Shown one piece after another: positions 53,954 to 62,023 of a stretch of 64,000 bases of DNA. This DNA is from Paenibacillus woosongensis (GTDB lineage Bacteria > Bacillota > Bacilli > Paenibacillales > Paenibacillaceae): contig NZ_WNZW01000012.1 of assembly GCF_009725165.1 (NCBI RefSeq), positions 80,098 to 144,097 on the forward strand. Reading direction: 5' to 3'. The translations under genes and the position numbers were made by a program. Under the pieces are notes generated by a model. The model did no database searches, was not told the DNA's origin, and worked only from the letters and a program-made list of their open reading frames with translations. Positions within the stretch are counted from its first letter, which is position 1, and every line of letters starts with the position of its first letter.

Positions 53954-55614
53954 GTCCGTCCCGTCCCGTTACGATATTCCTTCGGCGAAATCCCGAATTT
54001 CTTGCGGAAGCAGAAGCTGAAATAATTCGGATCGGTGAAGCCTACCCTTTCAGCGATTTCAAACGCTTTCAATTCCGTGCTTCGCAGTAAATATTGCGCA
54101 GCCTCCATACGGATGCCCAGCAAATAATTCACGAAGGTCATTTTCATTTCCCGCTTAAAAATATTACTGAAATAACCTGTGCTGATATGCAAATGACGGC
54201 ACACTTTATTAATAGACATATCGCTATCATGGAAATTGCCCTCTATGTATGCCTTCGCCTCGGCCACCAGCTGGCTGTAGCTGGACTGCCGATCCGAGGC
54301 GATCGAGCTCCTCAGTTTGGCGCAAATGCCGTTAAACCATGTCTTCGCTTCGCTCGCATGGTTGATTTTTGCGAAATGCCCCAGCAATGCCCCTTCATTC
54401 CCGAACAACTGATCCAAATTGACCCCGGACTCTTTAGCGACCCGAATGACTGTCGTCAGCATTTCCAGCAGATGAACCTGAAAATCCTCATAAGACACCT
54501 TGCTGTCCACCATGACCGAAAACAGCTCATCCAGCAAATCCTGCAATTCCAAATCGCTTCCGACCTTCAGGCAGCGGGTCAGCTCCTTCTCGCGGGTGTC
54601 GTCGTATATAAACGGAATGCTCTGGCGCGACTCGACGTCATGAATCCAGATCACCTTGTTATGCCCGAGGATAAGCCGGTAATCCAGCGCCTGCTGGGCA
54701 TCCTCGTAGGATATCGTCAGATCACTCAAATTCCGTACAACAGAGCCGCCACCCGCCGTGACGCTCAGCTTGAGATAGCGAGTGACGCTGAAGCGGATTT
54801 CTTCGAGTATTTCAAGCGTGCGTGCGGAAATATGCTCCTTATCGTTATCCGGACATATAGTTAACAGTACAACGACATCATGATGAATGAAGGCCCGCCC
54901 GTACCGTTCCCGCTCCATAATTTCATTGGCGATATTCAGCACAGCGAACAGCTGCAGCTGATTGTCCTTCATGTCCCGTAAGGAAAGGGCCCTAGCGGCC
55001 GATGAACCTCCACTGCCTCCTTCCTCTTCCTCCGGCAATACGAGTGTATCGACGCTAATCACCGATACCATGTAGCCGCCCCCGTCCAGATCCAGCTCGT
55101 AATTGCGGCTCTTCTCCCGGATTTCCGCATCCGGCAGGCGGCGGGATACAAGCGAGGAGAGAAATAAACTTTGCAGCACCGGCAAGCTCTGGCGGTAATG
55201 CGCGGTCAAGGATTGGACATTCTCCCGCTCGGCCAGCTCCTCATCGATATTGCGCTTTACTTTTCGCAGCACCTCGGCCAATTCTCCGGAGGAAAACGGC
55301 TTTAGGAGGTATTCGTCGATTTGCAGGCGGATCGCCTGCTGAGCATACTCAAACTCCTCGAAACCGGTCAGGATGATGATTTTAGTCGAAGGATAGTGGG
55401 TTCGGATCCAGTCGGACAGCTGCAAGCCGCTCATGAACGGCATTTGAATGTCAGTGACGACGACATCAGGGACGTGTTTATCGATGAGCTCAGCCGCTTC
55501 CTTCCCGTTCTCCGCCGTATCCATGACCATGAAGCCCAGGCCTGCCCAATCGATCTGCTCGGCCAGCCCTTCCCGCACATCCGCTTCATCATCCGCCAAA
55601 ATTAACTTATACAT
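53950..55614 (-). CDS. YesN-type response regulator with AraC output domain
   Basis: 554 residues from ATG 55614 (8 nt after AGAAGGG); a GTG three codons earlier overlaps the SD. REC domain: LILADDEADVREGL (acidic pocket), VVVTDIQMPFMSG with phospho-Asp, LTGFEEFEYAQQAI, EYLLKPF (Lys). A long central region (~150-440) precedes two AraC helix-turn-helix motifs: MSINKVCRHLHISTGYFSNIFKREMKMTFVNYL and KAFEIAERVGFTDPNYFSFCFRKKFGISPKEYR. It should bind DNA on signal from the adjacent kinase; mglBAC just downstream is the obvious target. Confidence 0.93.
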   Translation of the reverse strand: MYKLILADDEADVREGLAEQIDWAGLGFMVMDTAENGKEAAELIDKHVPDVVVTDIQMPFMSGLQLSDWIRTHYPSTKIIILTGFEEFEYAQQAIRLQIDEYLLKPFSSGELAEVLRKVKRNIDEELAERENVQSLTAHYRQSLPVLQSLFLSSLVSRRLPDAEIREKSRNYELDLDGGGYMVSVISVDTLVLPEEEEGGSGGSSAARALSLRDMKDNQLQLFAVLNIANEIMERERYGRAFIHHDVVVLLTICPDNDKEHISARTLEILEEIRFSVTRYLKLSVTAGGGSVVRNLSDLTISYEDAQQALDYRLILGHNKVIWIHDVESRQSIPFIYDDTREKELTRCLKVGSDLELQDLLDELFSVMVDSKVSYEDFQVHLLEMLTTVIRVAKESGVNLDQLFGNEGALLGHFAKINHASEAKTWFNGICAKLRSSIASDRQSSYSQLVAEAKAYIEGNFHDSDMSINKVCRHLHISTGYFSNIFKREMKMTFVNYLLGIRMEAAQYLLRSTELKAFEIAERVGFTDPNYFSFCFRKKFGISPKEYRNGTGRT

Positions 55615-55838
55615 GGAAATCACCCTTCTACTTGCAACAATATAAACGATGTATGTATTCCTAGATTTCCACCCGATTTTATAATATCGCCCACCAAATG
55701 TAAACTATAGGGCCACGACCATAGTCTAGTATTATTTGCGGCTTTAGACGGTTTTGCTATTCCCCCAATTGGCATACCATGGTAATATCAATTATTGGTA
55801 GTACATAACCTATAAATTTTAATGGCGGTTGAAAAAAT

Positions 55839-56426
55839 ATGAACAATGATACACAAATTTATATTCTGCTGAGCAATCCGCGGACCATCGTCACGAAATT
55901 AATCGGTTTGTACACTAGAGCGAAATACAACCATGCTTCGATTGCATTTGATTCCGAACTTCGCGAAGTGTACAGCTTCGGCCGCAAGCATCCGCTTATT
56001 CCCGTTTTCGGCGGATTCGTTAAGGAGAACATTCACTCCGGCGTTTTCGAGAAAGCGACATGCGCTGTCTACAGCTGCCGTGTTAATAAAACTACATATG
56101 AAAGAATGCGCAGCTACGTCCGGCAATTCGAAGAGAACGATGAGCTTTACAGTTATAATTTCCTCGGCATCCTCGGCATTATCCTCAATATGGAGCTCGG
56201 TGGAGAGAACTCCTATTTTTGCTCCCAATTCGTCAGCACCGTCTTCCAGCAAGGCGGGGTACATCTGGTAAATAAGTCAGCTGCTCTCACGACTCCCGCT
56301 GATTTGGAATCCTGCTCGCATCTCGAGCTCATATTCCGCGGGAGACTGGATACGTACCGTCAGCTTTGCCGCTATCGTCGAAGCAGTAATGTCCAGCAGC
56401 AGCAGCAGCCATCCTTCGTCATGTAG
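55839..56426 (+). CDS. Permuted NlpC/P60 (YiiX-like) superfamily protein
   Basis: 195 residues, ATG 55839 with a weak SD (GGCGGTTG). No signal peptide. 'YTRAKYNHASIAFDSELREVYSFGRK' contains a conserved His and 'NSYFCSQFVSTVFQQGGV' a conserved Cys, in the His-then-Cys order of circularly permuted papain-like (YiiX/lecithin retinol acyltransferase-like) hydrolases. The C-terminus ends with a Gln run (NVQQQQQPSFVM). These enzymes act on amide or ester bonds in peptidoglycan or lipids; the substrate here is unknown. Alone between two terminators or convergent genes. Confidence 0.75.
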   Translation: MNNDTQIYILLSNPRTIVTKLIGLYTRAKYNHASIAFDSELREVYSFGRKHPLIPVFGGFVKENIHSGVFEKATCAVYSCRVNKTTYERMRSYVRQFEENDELYSYNFLGILGIILNMELGGENSYFCSQFVSTVFQQGGVHLVNKSAALTTPADLESCSHLELIFRGRLDTYRQLCRYRRSSNVQQQQQPSFVM

Positions 56427-56460
56427 CAGCTCCGCATCAATTCGCTCCAGGATTTGAATG

Positions 56461-56503
56461 AAACAGCAAAGAACCTCGCCTAAGGCGAGGTTCTTTGCTG
56501 TTT
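56461..56503. terminator. Bidirectional terminator, perfect 20-bp hairpin
   Basis: AAACAGCAAAGAACCTCGCC / GGCGAGGTTCTTTGCTGTTT with a 3-nt loop, between convergent genes (55839 plus and 56544 minus). Confidence 0.88.
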
Positions 56504-56543
56504 CCGCTATATTCTTAGGTCCGATATCTAGCGCCTCTATCGC

Positions 56544-57002
56544 TTAGGCATCTAAAGATTTGCTTAGACGGTAGCCTCGGCAAATAAAGCCCACATGCTC
56601 ATAAAAGGTCTTCGCCAGCATATGGCGCTCCCCGCCCGCAGACAATACCAGCTGCAGGCTCCCCTGCTCCTTAGCCCAAGCTTCAGCCGCCTCCACGAGC
56701 TGACGGCCGATTCCGGTGCCCCGGTGCTGCTCATCCACAACCATTGCCGTAATCTGCGTTACCGGATTGCTCATGTCATGCGTCTGATGCTGTTTCAAAA
56801 AGGTTGTACCCACAAGCTTGCCATCTAATTCGGCGACGAAGCTGCATAAGAGCGGATGCTCCTCCAGCATGCTAAGGCGCTCCTTAAGCACGCTTGGCGT
56901 CGTCGGATATTTCAGCTGGCGCATTAAGGGCAGCATCTGATCCACGTCCCCGGAACAACTTCTGCGAATGACTAAAGCCGGTGCCAACACCATACTACTC
57001 AT
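56544..57002 (-). CDS. GNAT-family N-acetyltransferase
   Basis: 152 residues, ATG 57002 inside the 3' end of purT (8-bp overlap), with AAAGG upstream. GNAT core: [67 protein letters not shown] (acetyl-CoA loop Q/RxxGxG/A), [20 protein letters not shown]. Substrate unknown. Overlap implies co-translation with purT. Confidence 0.9.
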   Translation of the reverse strand: MSSMVLAPALVIRRSCSGDVDQMLPLMRQLKYPTTPSVLKERLSMLEEHPLLCSFVAELDGKLVGTTFLKQHQTHDMSNPVTQITAMVVDEQHRGTGIGRQLVEAAEAWAKEQGSLQLVLSAGGERHMLAKTFYEHVGFICRGYRLSKSLDA

Positions 57003-58179
57003 TGACCTTTACCACCTTTAATGAGCTAGCCGCTTGTTTAGCGCGGCTGCGAGCTGTTTCAACATTTTCTGCTCCACTGAGAGCAACGGCCATCCGTCTT
57101 CCCTGCTTGCTAAGCGGCTTGCCAAATACGCGGACTTGCGTTCTTGGCACGCCCAGCGCCTCCTCCATGCCTGTGATCGTGAAGTCATCACCTTCCAGTT
57201 CGCTCTTGAGCGTCGCGGAAGCTCCGGGCGTCAGCAATCCGACGGAAGGAATCGGAAAGCCCAGAATGGCCCGCACATGCAGGGCGAACTCTGATAAATC
57301 CTGGGTAATCATCGTTACCATCCCGGTATCATGCGGCCTCGGAGATACTTCGCTAAATATTGCCCGATCATCCGTCAGGAATAATTCGACGCCGAACACG
57401 CCATAGCCGCCCAGGGCATCCGTTACTTTACGGGCGATCTCCTGCGCTTCGGTCAGCTGCGCTGCGCTCATAGCATGAGGCTGCCACGATTCGACGTAAT
57501 CCCCATCCTGCTGAACGTGCCCGATTGGAGGGCAGAACACCGTTCCCGAGGCAGCCCGAACAGTCAACAACGTAATCTCGCTAGTAAAAGGGATAAAAGC
57601 TTCAACAATAACCCGCGTTTGCTTCGCGCGGGCGCCATCCAGCGCAGTCTGCCAGCAATGCGGAACGTCTCCAGGCTCCCGGCATACGCTCTGGCCCTTG
57701 CCGGATGAGCTCATTAGCGGCTTAACAACACAGGGATAGCCTACTTCGGCAGCGGCCGCTTCCAGTTCCTCCAGGCTGCTGGCGAACCGGTAATCCGCCG
57801 TCGGCAGGCCCAGCTCTTCCGCAGCAAGCCGCCGAATGCCTTCCCGGTCCATCGTCAGCCTTGCCGCTGCAGCGGTCGGAATGACCTTATAGCCTTCGCG
57901 CTCCAGCTCGACAAGAACATCCGTCGCAATGGCTTCAATTTCTGGAACAATGAGATCCGGCGAGACGCTGGTGATCAAGGATCGCAGCGCTGCGCCGTCC
58001 AGCATATCCATGACATGGGACTCATGCGCGACTCCCATTGCGGGCGCGTGCTCGTAACGGTCGACAGCGATGCATCTGACGCCGAGCCGCTGAGCTTCGA
58101 TGACTACTTCTTTGCCCAATTCCCCACTGCCAAGCAGCATGATGCTCTTGGCATGCTCTGATTGAGGAGCACCCCACAT
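56995..58179 (-). CDS. purT: Formate-dependent GAR transformylase (ATP-grasp)
   Basis: 394 residues, ATG 58179 after GGGGGATATCTGTAGTC. It makes formyl-GAR from formate, ATP and GAR in purine synthesis, an alternative to folate-dependent PurN. Visible features: [30 protein letters not shown] (N-terminal nucleotide fold), [27 protein letters not shown], the ATP-grasp region [67 protein letters not shown] with metal ligands, and a C-terminal RVFGKP. Confidence 0.95.
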   Translation of the reverse strand: MWGAPQSEHAKSIMLLGSGELGKEVVIEAQRLGVRCIAVDRYEHAPAMGVAHESHVMDMLDGAALRSLITSVSPDLIVPEIEAIATDVLVELEREGYKVIPTAAAARLTMDREGIRRLAAEELGLPTADYRFASSLEELEAAAAEVGYPCVVKPLMSSSGKGQSVCREPGDVPHCWQTALDGARAKQTRVIVEAFIPFTSEITLLTVRAASGTVFCPPIGHVQQDGDYVESWQPHAMSAAQLTEAQEIARKVTDALGGYGVFGVELFLTDDRAIFSEVSPRPHDTGMVTMITQDLSEFALHVRAILGFPIPSVGLLTPGASATLKSELEGDDFTITGMEEALGVPRTQVRVFGKPLSKQGRRMAVALSGAENVETARSRAKQAASSLKVVKVNE

Positions 58180-58292
58180 GACTACAGATATCCCCCTTGA
58201 ATGATGAGTTAATTCGTCTTCATCTATTTTCGGGTTTTATGAGAAATAAAGCAATAGTTCGACATTAAAATGTGATTAAAATCTTCAGAAAA

Positions 58293-60143
58293 CTACAAAA
58301 AACGAAACTGGGCTTCGACAAGTCCGCTGTAAATTCCCTTTTGTTCCATTAATTGCTGATGAGAGCCCTGCTCCTTGATCTCCCCGTGATCCAAGACGAC
58401 GATATTATCGGCATTGCGAATCGTCGACAGCCGGTGAGCAACGATAAAGGAGGTTCTCCCTTTCAACAGTACCTTGAGCGCATCCTGGATTTTCAGCTCG
58501 GTTTCCGTATCGATGCTTGCCGTCGCTTCATCGAGAATCAGAATACGGGGGTTGGCCAACAGCGCCCGCGCGAACGACAGCAGCTGGCGCTGCCCCATCG
58601 ACAAGGCATTTCCGCGTTCTTCCACCTCAGTATCATAGCCCCCCGGAAGCTTCATGATGAAATCATGCGCATCCACCGCTTTTGCCGCCGCTTCGACTTC
58701 CTCATCGGTCGCATCGAGGCGTCCGAAGCGAATATTATCGCGAATGCTGCCGGAGAAAATAAATGTATCCTGAAGCACGATCCCGATTTGGCTTCTGAGG
58801 CTTTGGACCGTAACGTCCCTAATATCGTGGCCGTCGATGCGCACCGCACCTTCTGTCGTATCGTAGAACCGGCTGAGCAGGTTGATAATCGTGCTTTTTC
58901 CTGAGCCAGTATGTCCGACAAGAGCTATCGATTGGCCCGAACGCACATTTAAGGAAATTCCTTTCAGTGCTTGACGGCCCTTCTCATATTCAAATATGAC
59001 GTTCTTGAACTCAATATTCCCTTCGATCGGCGGAAGCGGCTTCGCTCCCGGCTTATCCGCAATACTCGGCTCCTCGTCGATAAATTCAAAGATGCGTTCG
59101 GAGGATGCCATGGCGACGAGCAGCTGATTATACATCATGCCAAGCCGGTTGATCGGATCCCAGAAGTTCCCAACATAGTTGCTGAACGCCACCAGCAGCC
59201 CGATGGTCAGCTGTCCTGACTGGATCATGTACGCCCCGAGCATAAACAAGATGAAAGTTCCCAACCCGCCGGTGATTTCAATAATAGGGCCGAACATCTG
59301 GTTCATCGCCGACGCCTTATCCCACGACTTCCTGCTGTCCATGTTCATCATATCGAAGTAGCGCATGTTCTCTTGCTCCTGCGTGTACGCCTGAGTAACA
59401 CGAATGCCCTGAATCGATTCGTTCAGATGGGAATTGATCCGTGAATTTCGCATCCGCACCTCCTGCCAGGCAATCCGGATTTTCTGCCTCAGCTTTGTCG
59501 ATACGAAGAACATGATCGGTACGGTGATCATGACCGCCAGCCCGAGCTGCCAGTTGATCAGCAGCAGAATGACGACGATCCCCGCCAGCTGCACGCAGTC
59601 AATCATCAGGTTGACCACGCCGTTCGTAAATAGATCCTGCAGCGAGTTCACATCGTTCGTAACCCGAACGAGTACGGAGCCTGCCGGCCGCTTGTCAAAG
59701 AAATTGAACGATAGCTTCTGAATATGCTTGAACAGATCCGAGCGCAAATCGTAAATGACTCTCTGCCCGATGATATTCGTATATTTAATGCGCAGTCTGC
59801 TGGATACCCACTGCACGATGTATAACGCAACGATGATTCCGGTCAGAACATAGAGCAGTTTTAGACTCGGGCTCCCGGCTTCCGGGGCGATCGCCTTGTC
59901 GATCGCAATACTCGTCAAATACGGTACGGTGAGCTTGGTGATGGTTCCCAGCACCGTCATCAGCAACACGAGCGGCAGCATCTGCCTCGCATAAGGCTTC
60001 ATGTAAGCGAACAAGCGCCTGAACTGCTTCCAGTCAAATGCCTTGTCGATCAGTTCGTCGTCCTGATAGACGAAGCGGTCCTCGATCCGCGTCTTCTGTT
60101 TCTTTCCTTTGAACGCCTGATTGCTGCGGGTTTCCGTATGCAC
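58293..60143 (-). CDS. Heterodimeric ABC exporter, catalytic-site subunit (YheH/BmrD-like)
   Basis: 616 residues, GTG start at 60143, 1 bp after the stop of the partner gene, with GGAAGG 9 nt upstream. Six TM helices (about 50-330) and an ATPase with Walker A VGHTGSGKSTIIN, Walker B ILILDEATASIDTETE with the catalytic Glu, but a degenerate signature NALSMGQRQLLSF instead of LSGGQ. Together with the partner's canonical signature this gives one active site. An ~35-residue N-terminal extension precedes the TM domain. Likely multidrug or lipid exporter; substrate unknown. Confidence 0.93.
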   Translation of the reverse strand: MHTETRSNQAFKGKKQKTRIEDRFVYQDDELIDKAFDWKQFRRLFAYMKPYARQMLPLVLLMTVLGTITKLTVPYLTSIAIDKAIAPEAGSPSLKLLYVLTGIIVALYIVQWVSSRLRIKYTNIIGQRVIYDLRSDLFKHIQKLSFNFFDKRPAGSVLVRVTNDVNSLQDLFTNGVVNLMIDCVQLAGIVVILLLINWQLGLAVMITVPIMFFVSTKLRQKIRIAWQEVRMRNSRINSHLNESIQGIRVTQAYTQEQENMRYFDMMNMDSRKSWDKASAMNQMFGPIIEITGGLGTFILFMLGAYMIQSGQLTIGLLVAFSNYVGNFWDPINRLGMMYNQLLVAMASSERIFEFIDEEPSIADKPGAKPLPPIEGNIEFKNVIFEYEKGRQALKGISLNVRSGQSIALVGHTGSGKSTIINLLSRFYDTTEGAVRIDGHDIRDVTVQSLRSQIGIVLQDTFIFSGSIRDNIRFGRLDATDEEVEAAAKAVDAHDFIMKLPGGYDTEVEERGNALSMGQRQLLSFARALLANPRILILDEATASIDTETELKIQDALKVLLKGRTSFIVAHRLSTIRNADNIVVLDHGEIKEQGSHQQLMEQKGIYSGLVEAQFRFL

Positions 60144-60144
60144 G

Positions 60145-61914
60145 CTACATCACCTTCCCTTCATGGCCCTGGTTAGCCCTGGACAAGTGGTCCGCATATT
60201 GGATATGGTACACGTCCTGATACGGCCCTGGAATTGCGATTAGCTCCTCATGGCTGCCGCGCTGAACGATCCGACCTTCATCGAGAACGAGGATTTCATC
60301 CGCATGGCGAAGCGACGAAATACGGTGGGCGATAATGAAGGTAGTCCGGCCCTGCATCACTTCCTGGAAGCCTGACTGGATTTCATGCTCGGTCTCCATA
60401 TCCACGGCGCTCGTCGCGTCGTCGAGAATCAGAATGCGCGGATTTTTGAGCAGCGCCCGCGCGATGGCAATCCGCTGCTTCTGTCCGCCGGACAGCCCCA
60501 TGCCCCGCTCGCCGACTACAGTATCATAGCCATCCGGCAGCTCCATGATGAAATCATGGGCTTTGGCCAGCTTGGCGGCATGAATGATCTCCTCCATCGA
60601 AACCTGCGTCATCCCGTAAGCGATATTGTTGCGAATCGTGGAAGAGAACAGGAATGTCTCCTGAAAGACGGTTGCGATCCCGCTCCGCAGGCTCTTAATG
60701 CGTATATCCCTAATGTCTCTTCCGTCCAGGCGGATGCTTCCCTCGTTCACATTGTAGGCGCGCATCAGCAGCTGAATGATCGTCGATTTCCCCGAGCCGG
60801 TTCCGCCGAGGAACCCGATGACCGAGCCCGGCTCAGCCGTAAAATGGATATCGGTAACCGCGGGCATCTTGTTGCCGTAAGCAAATGTAACATGGTCGAA
60901 TTCCACTTTGCCCTTCACGTTCTCCAGATCCAAGTCTACTGCGCCAGCTTCATCCTTCACATCTACGTTCTGGTTCAATATTTCCAGCACCCGCTCTCCT
61001 GAAGCCTTGGACTGGGTGTAGTTGTTAATATGGAAGCCAAGCCCCCACATCGGTCCAATGATGAACCAGATCAAGCTGAAGAAGGCAACCAAGTCTCCGA
61101 GCGTCAGCTGCTCCTTGATGACAAGCGTTCCCCCTACGGCCAGCAGGACAGCTACGCTGATCGAGGCTAACAGCTCCATGACAGGAAAAAATCTGCTCCA
61201 CAGCATCGAGGCAAAAATCTGATTATCCTTGTAACGCTCATTCCGATGCGAGAATTTCTCCATCTCGTAAGGTTCGCGCGCAAAGGACTTAACCGTCCGC
61301 ACCCCGGTTACGTTCTCCTGAACCGCCGTCGTCAGCGAGCTCAGGGCGAGGCGCATTTCCTGGAAGGCAGGGTGGATTTTCGATTCGAATTTTAGAGCCA
61401 CCGCAGCCAGAAAAGGAATGGTTATCATCGTGACTAGCGTCAGCTGCCAATGAATCGACATCATCATGGCCGCACCGAAAATGACCATGAGCACCAGATT
61501 GAGCAGCTGTGCAAACCCGAAGCCAACGAAGTTGCGAATGGCCTCCAAATCCCCCGTCAGCCGGGACATCAGGTCACCGGTTTTTGCTCTATCATAATAG
61601 CGGAACGACAGGAATTGCAGCTTCTCGTAACAGGCATTCCGCAGCCGGTAAGCGAGATAGTTGCCCAGTCTTCCGCCGAAAAATCCATGTAAAAACTGCA
61701 AAAATGCTTTGATGATCACGACGCCGAGCGCTGTCAGGGCAATCCACAGCACCCCGTCATATTGTGCTGGACGAATTACGTCGTCAATCAGTTTTCTGAG
61801 CAGCATAGGATATATGAGCCCAAAACCCGTTGCTGCCGCCAGGCATAGAATCGACATTATCAAATAGGATCGTCGTTCCCGGTAATACCCTCTTAATTGC
61901 CTTAGTACTTCCAT
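60145..61914 (-). CDS. Heterodimeric ABC exporter, degenerate-site subunit (YheI/BmrC-like)
   Basis: 589 residues, ATG 61914 after GGGAGGGAACGAC. Six TM helices, ATPase with Walker A LGGTGSGKSTIIQ, canonical signature GLSGGQKQRIAIA, and Walker B ILILDDATSAVD in which the catalytic Glu is replaced by Asp. That substitution marks the non-hydrolysing half of heterodimeric exporters such as BmrC of BmrCD. Cotranscribed with the downstream subunit. No obvious regulatory leader ORF like bmrB was seen in the 109 bp upstream. Confidence 0.93.
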   Translation of the reverse strand: MEVLRQLRGYYRERRSYLIMSILCLAAATGFGLIYPMLLRKLIDDVIRPAQYDGVLWIALTALGVVIIKAFLQFLHGFFGGRLGNYLAYRLRNACYEKLQFLSFRYYDRAKTGDLMSRLTGDLEAIRNFVGFGFAQLLNLVLMVIFGAAMMMSIHWQLTLVTMITIPFLAAVALKFESKIHPAFQEMRLALSSLTTAVQENVTGVRTVKSFAREPYEMEKFSHRNERYKDNQIFASMLWSRFFPVMELLASISVAVLLAVGGTLVIKEQLTLGDLVAFFSLIWFIIGPMWGLGFHINNYTQSKASGERVLEILNQNVDVKDEAGAVDLDLENVKGKVEFDHVTFAYGNKMPAVTDIHFTAEPGSVIGFLGGTGSGKSTIIQLLMRAYNVNEGSIRLDGRDIRDIRIKSLRSGIATVFQETFLFSSTIRNNIAYGMTQVSMEEIIHAAKLAKAHDFIMELPDGYDTVVGERGMGLSGGQKQRIAIARALLKNPRILILDDATSAVDMETEHEIQSGFQEVMQGRTTFIIAHRISSLRHADEILVLDEGRIVQRGSHEELIAIPGPYQDVYHIQYADHLSRANQGHEGKVM

Positions 61915-62023
61915 GTCGTTCCCTCCCAGTAACGCATGTCATCGATGGCTTGCAACATCTGGAATTTGCCCCTCTTCGCGACTGCCGCGTTACTTTTCAG
62001 TTATGTTGTTTTTGGAATTTAGA

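Noticed and set aside
58180..58292. PurR box upstream of purT
   Set aside because: Only one CGAAC core is seen and no inverted partner at the usual spacing.
61915..62023. Drug-responsive leader peptide before the ABC exporter, as bmrB precedes bmrCD
   Set aside because: No SD-ORF pair or terminator/antiterminator set was found in this 109-bp gap, only a distant AGTAACGC/GCGTTACT pairing.
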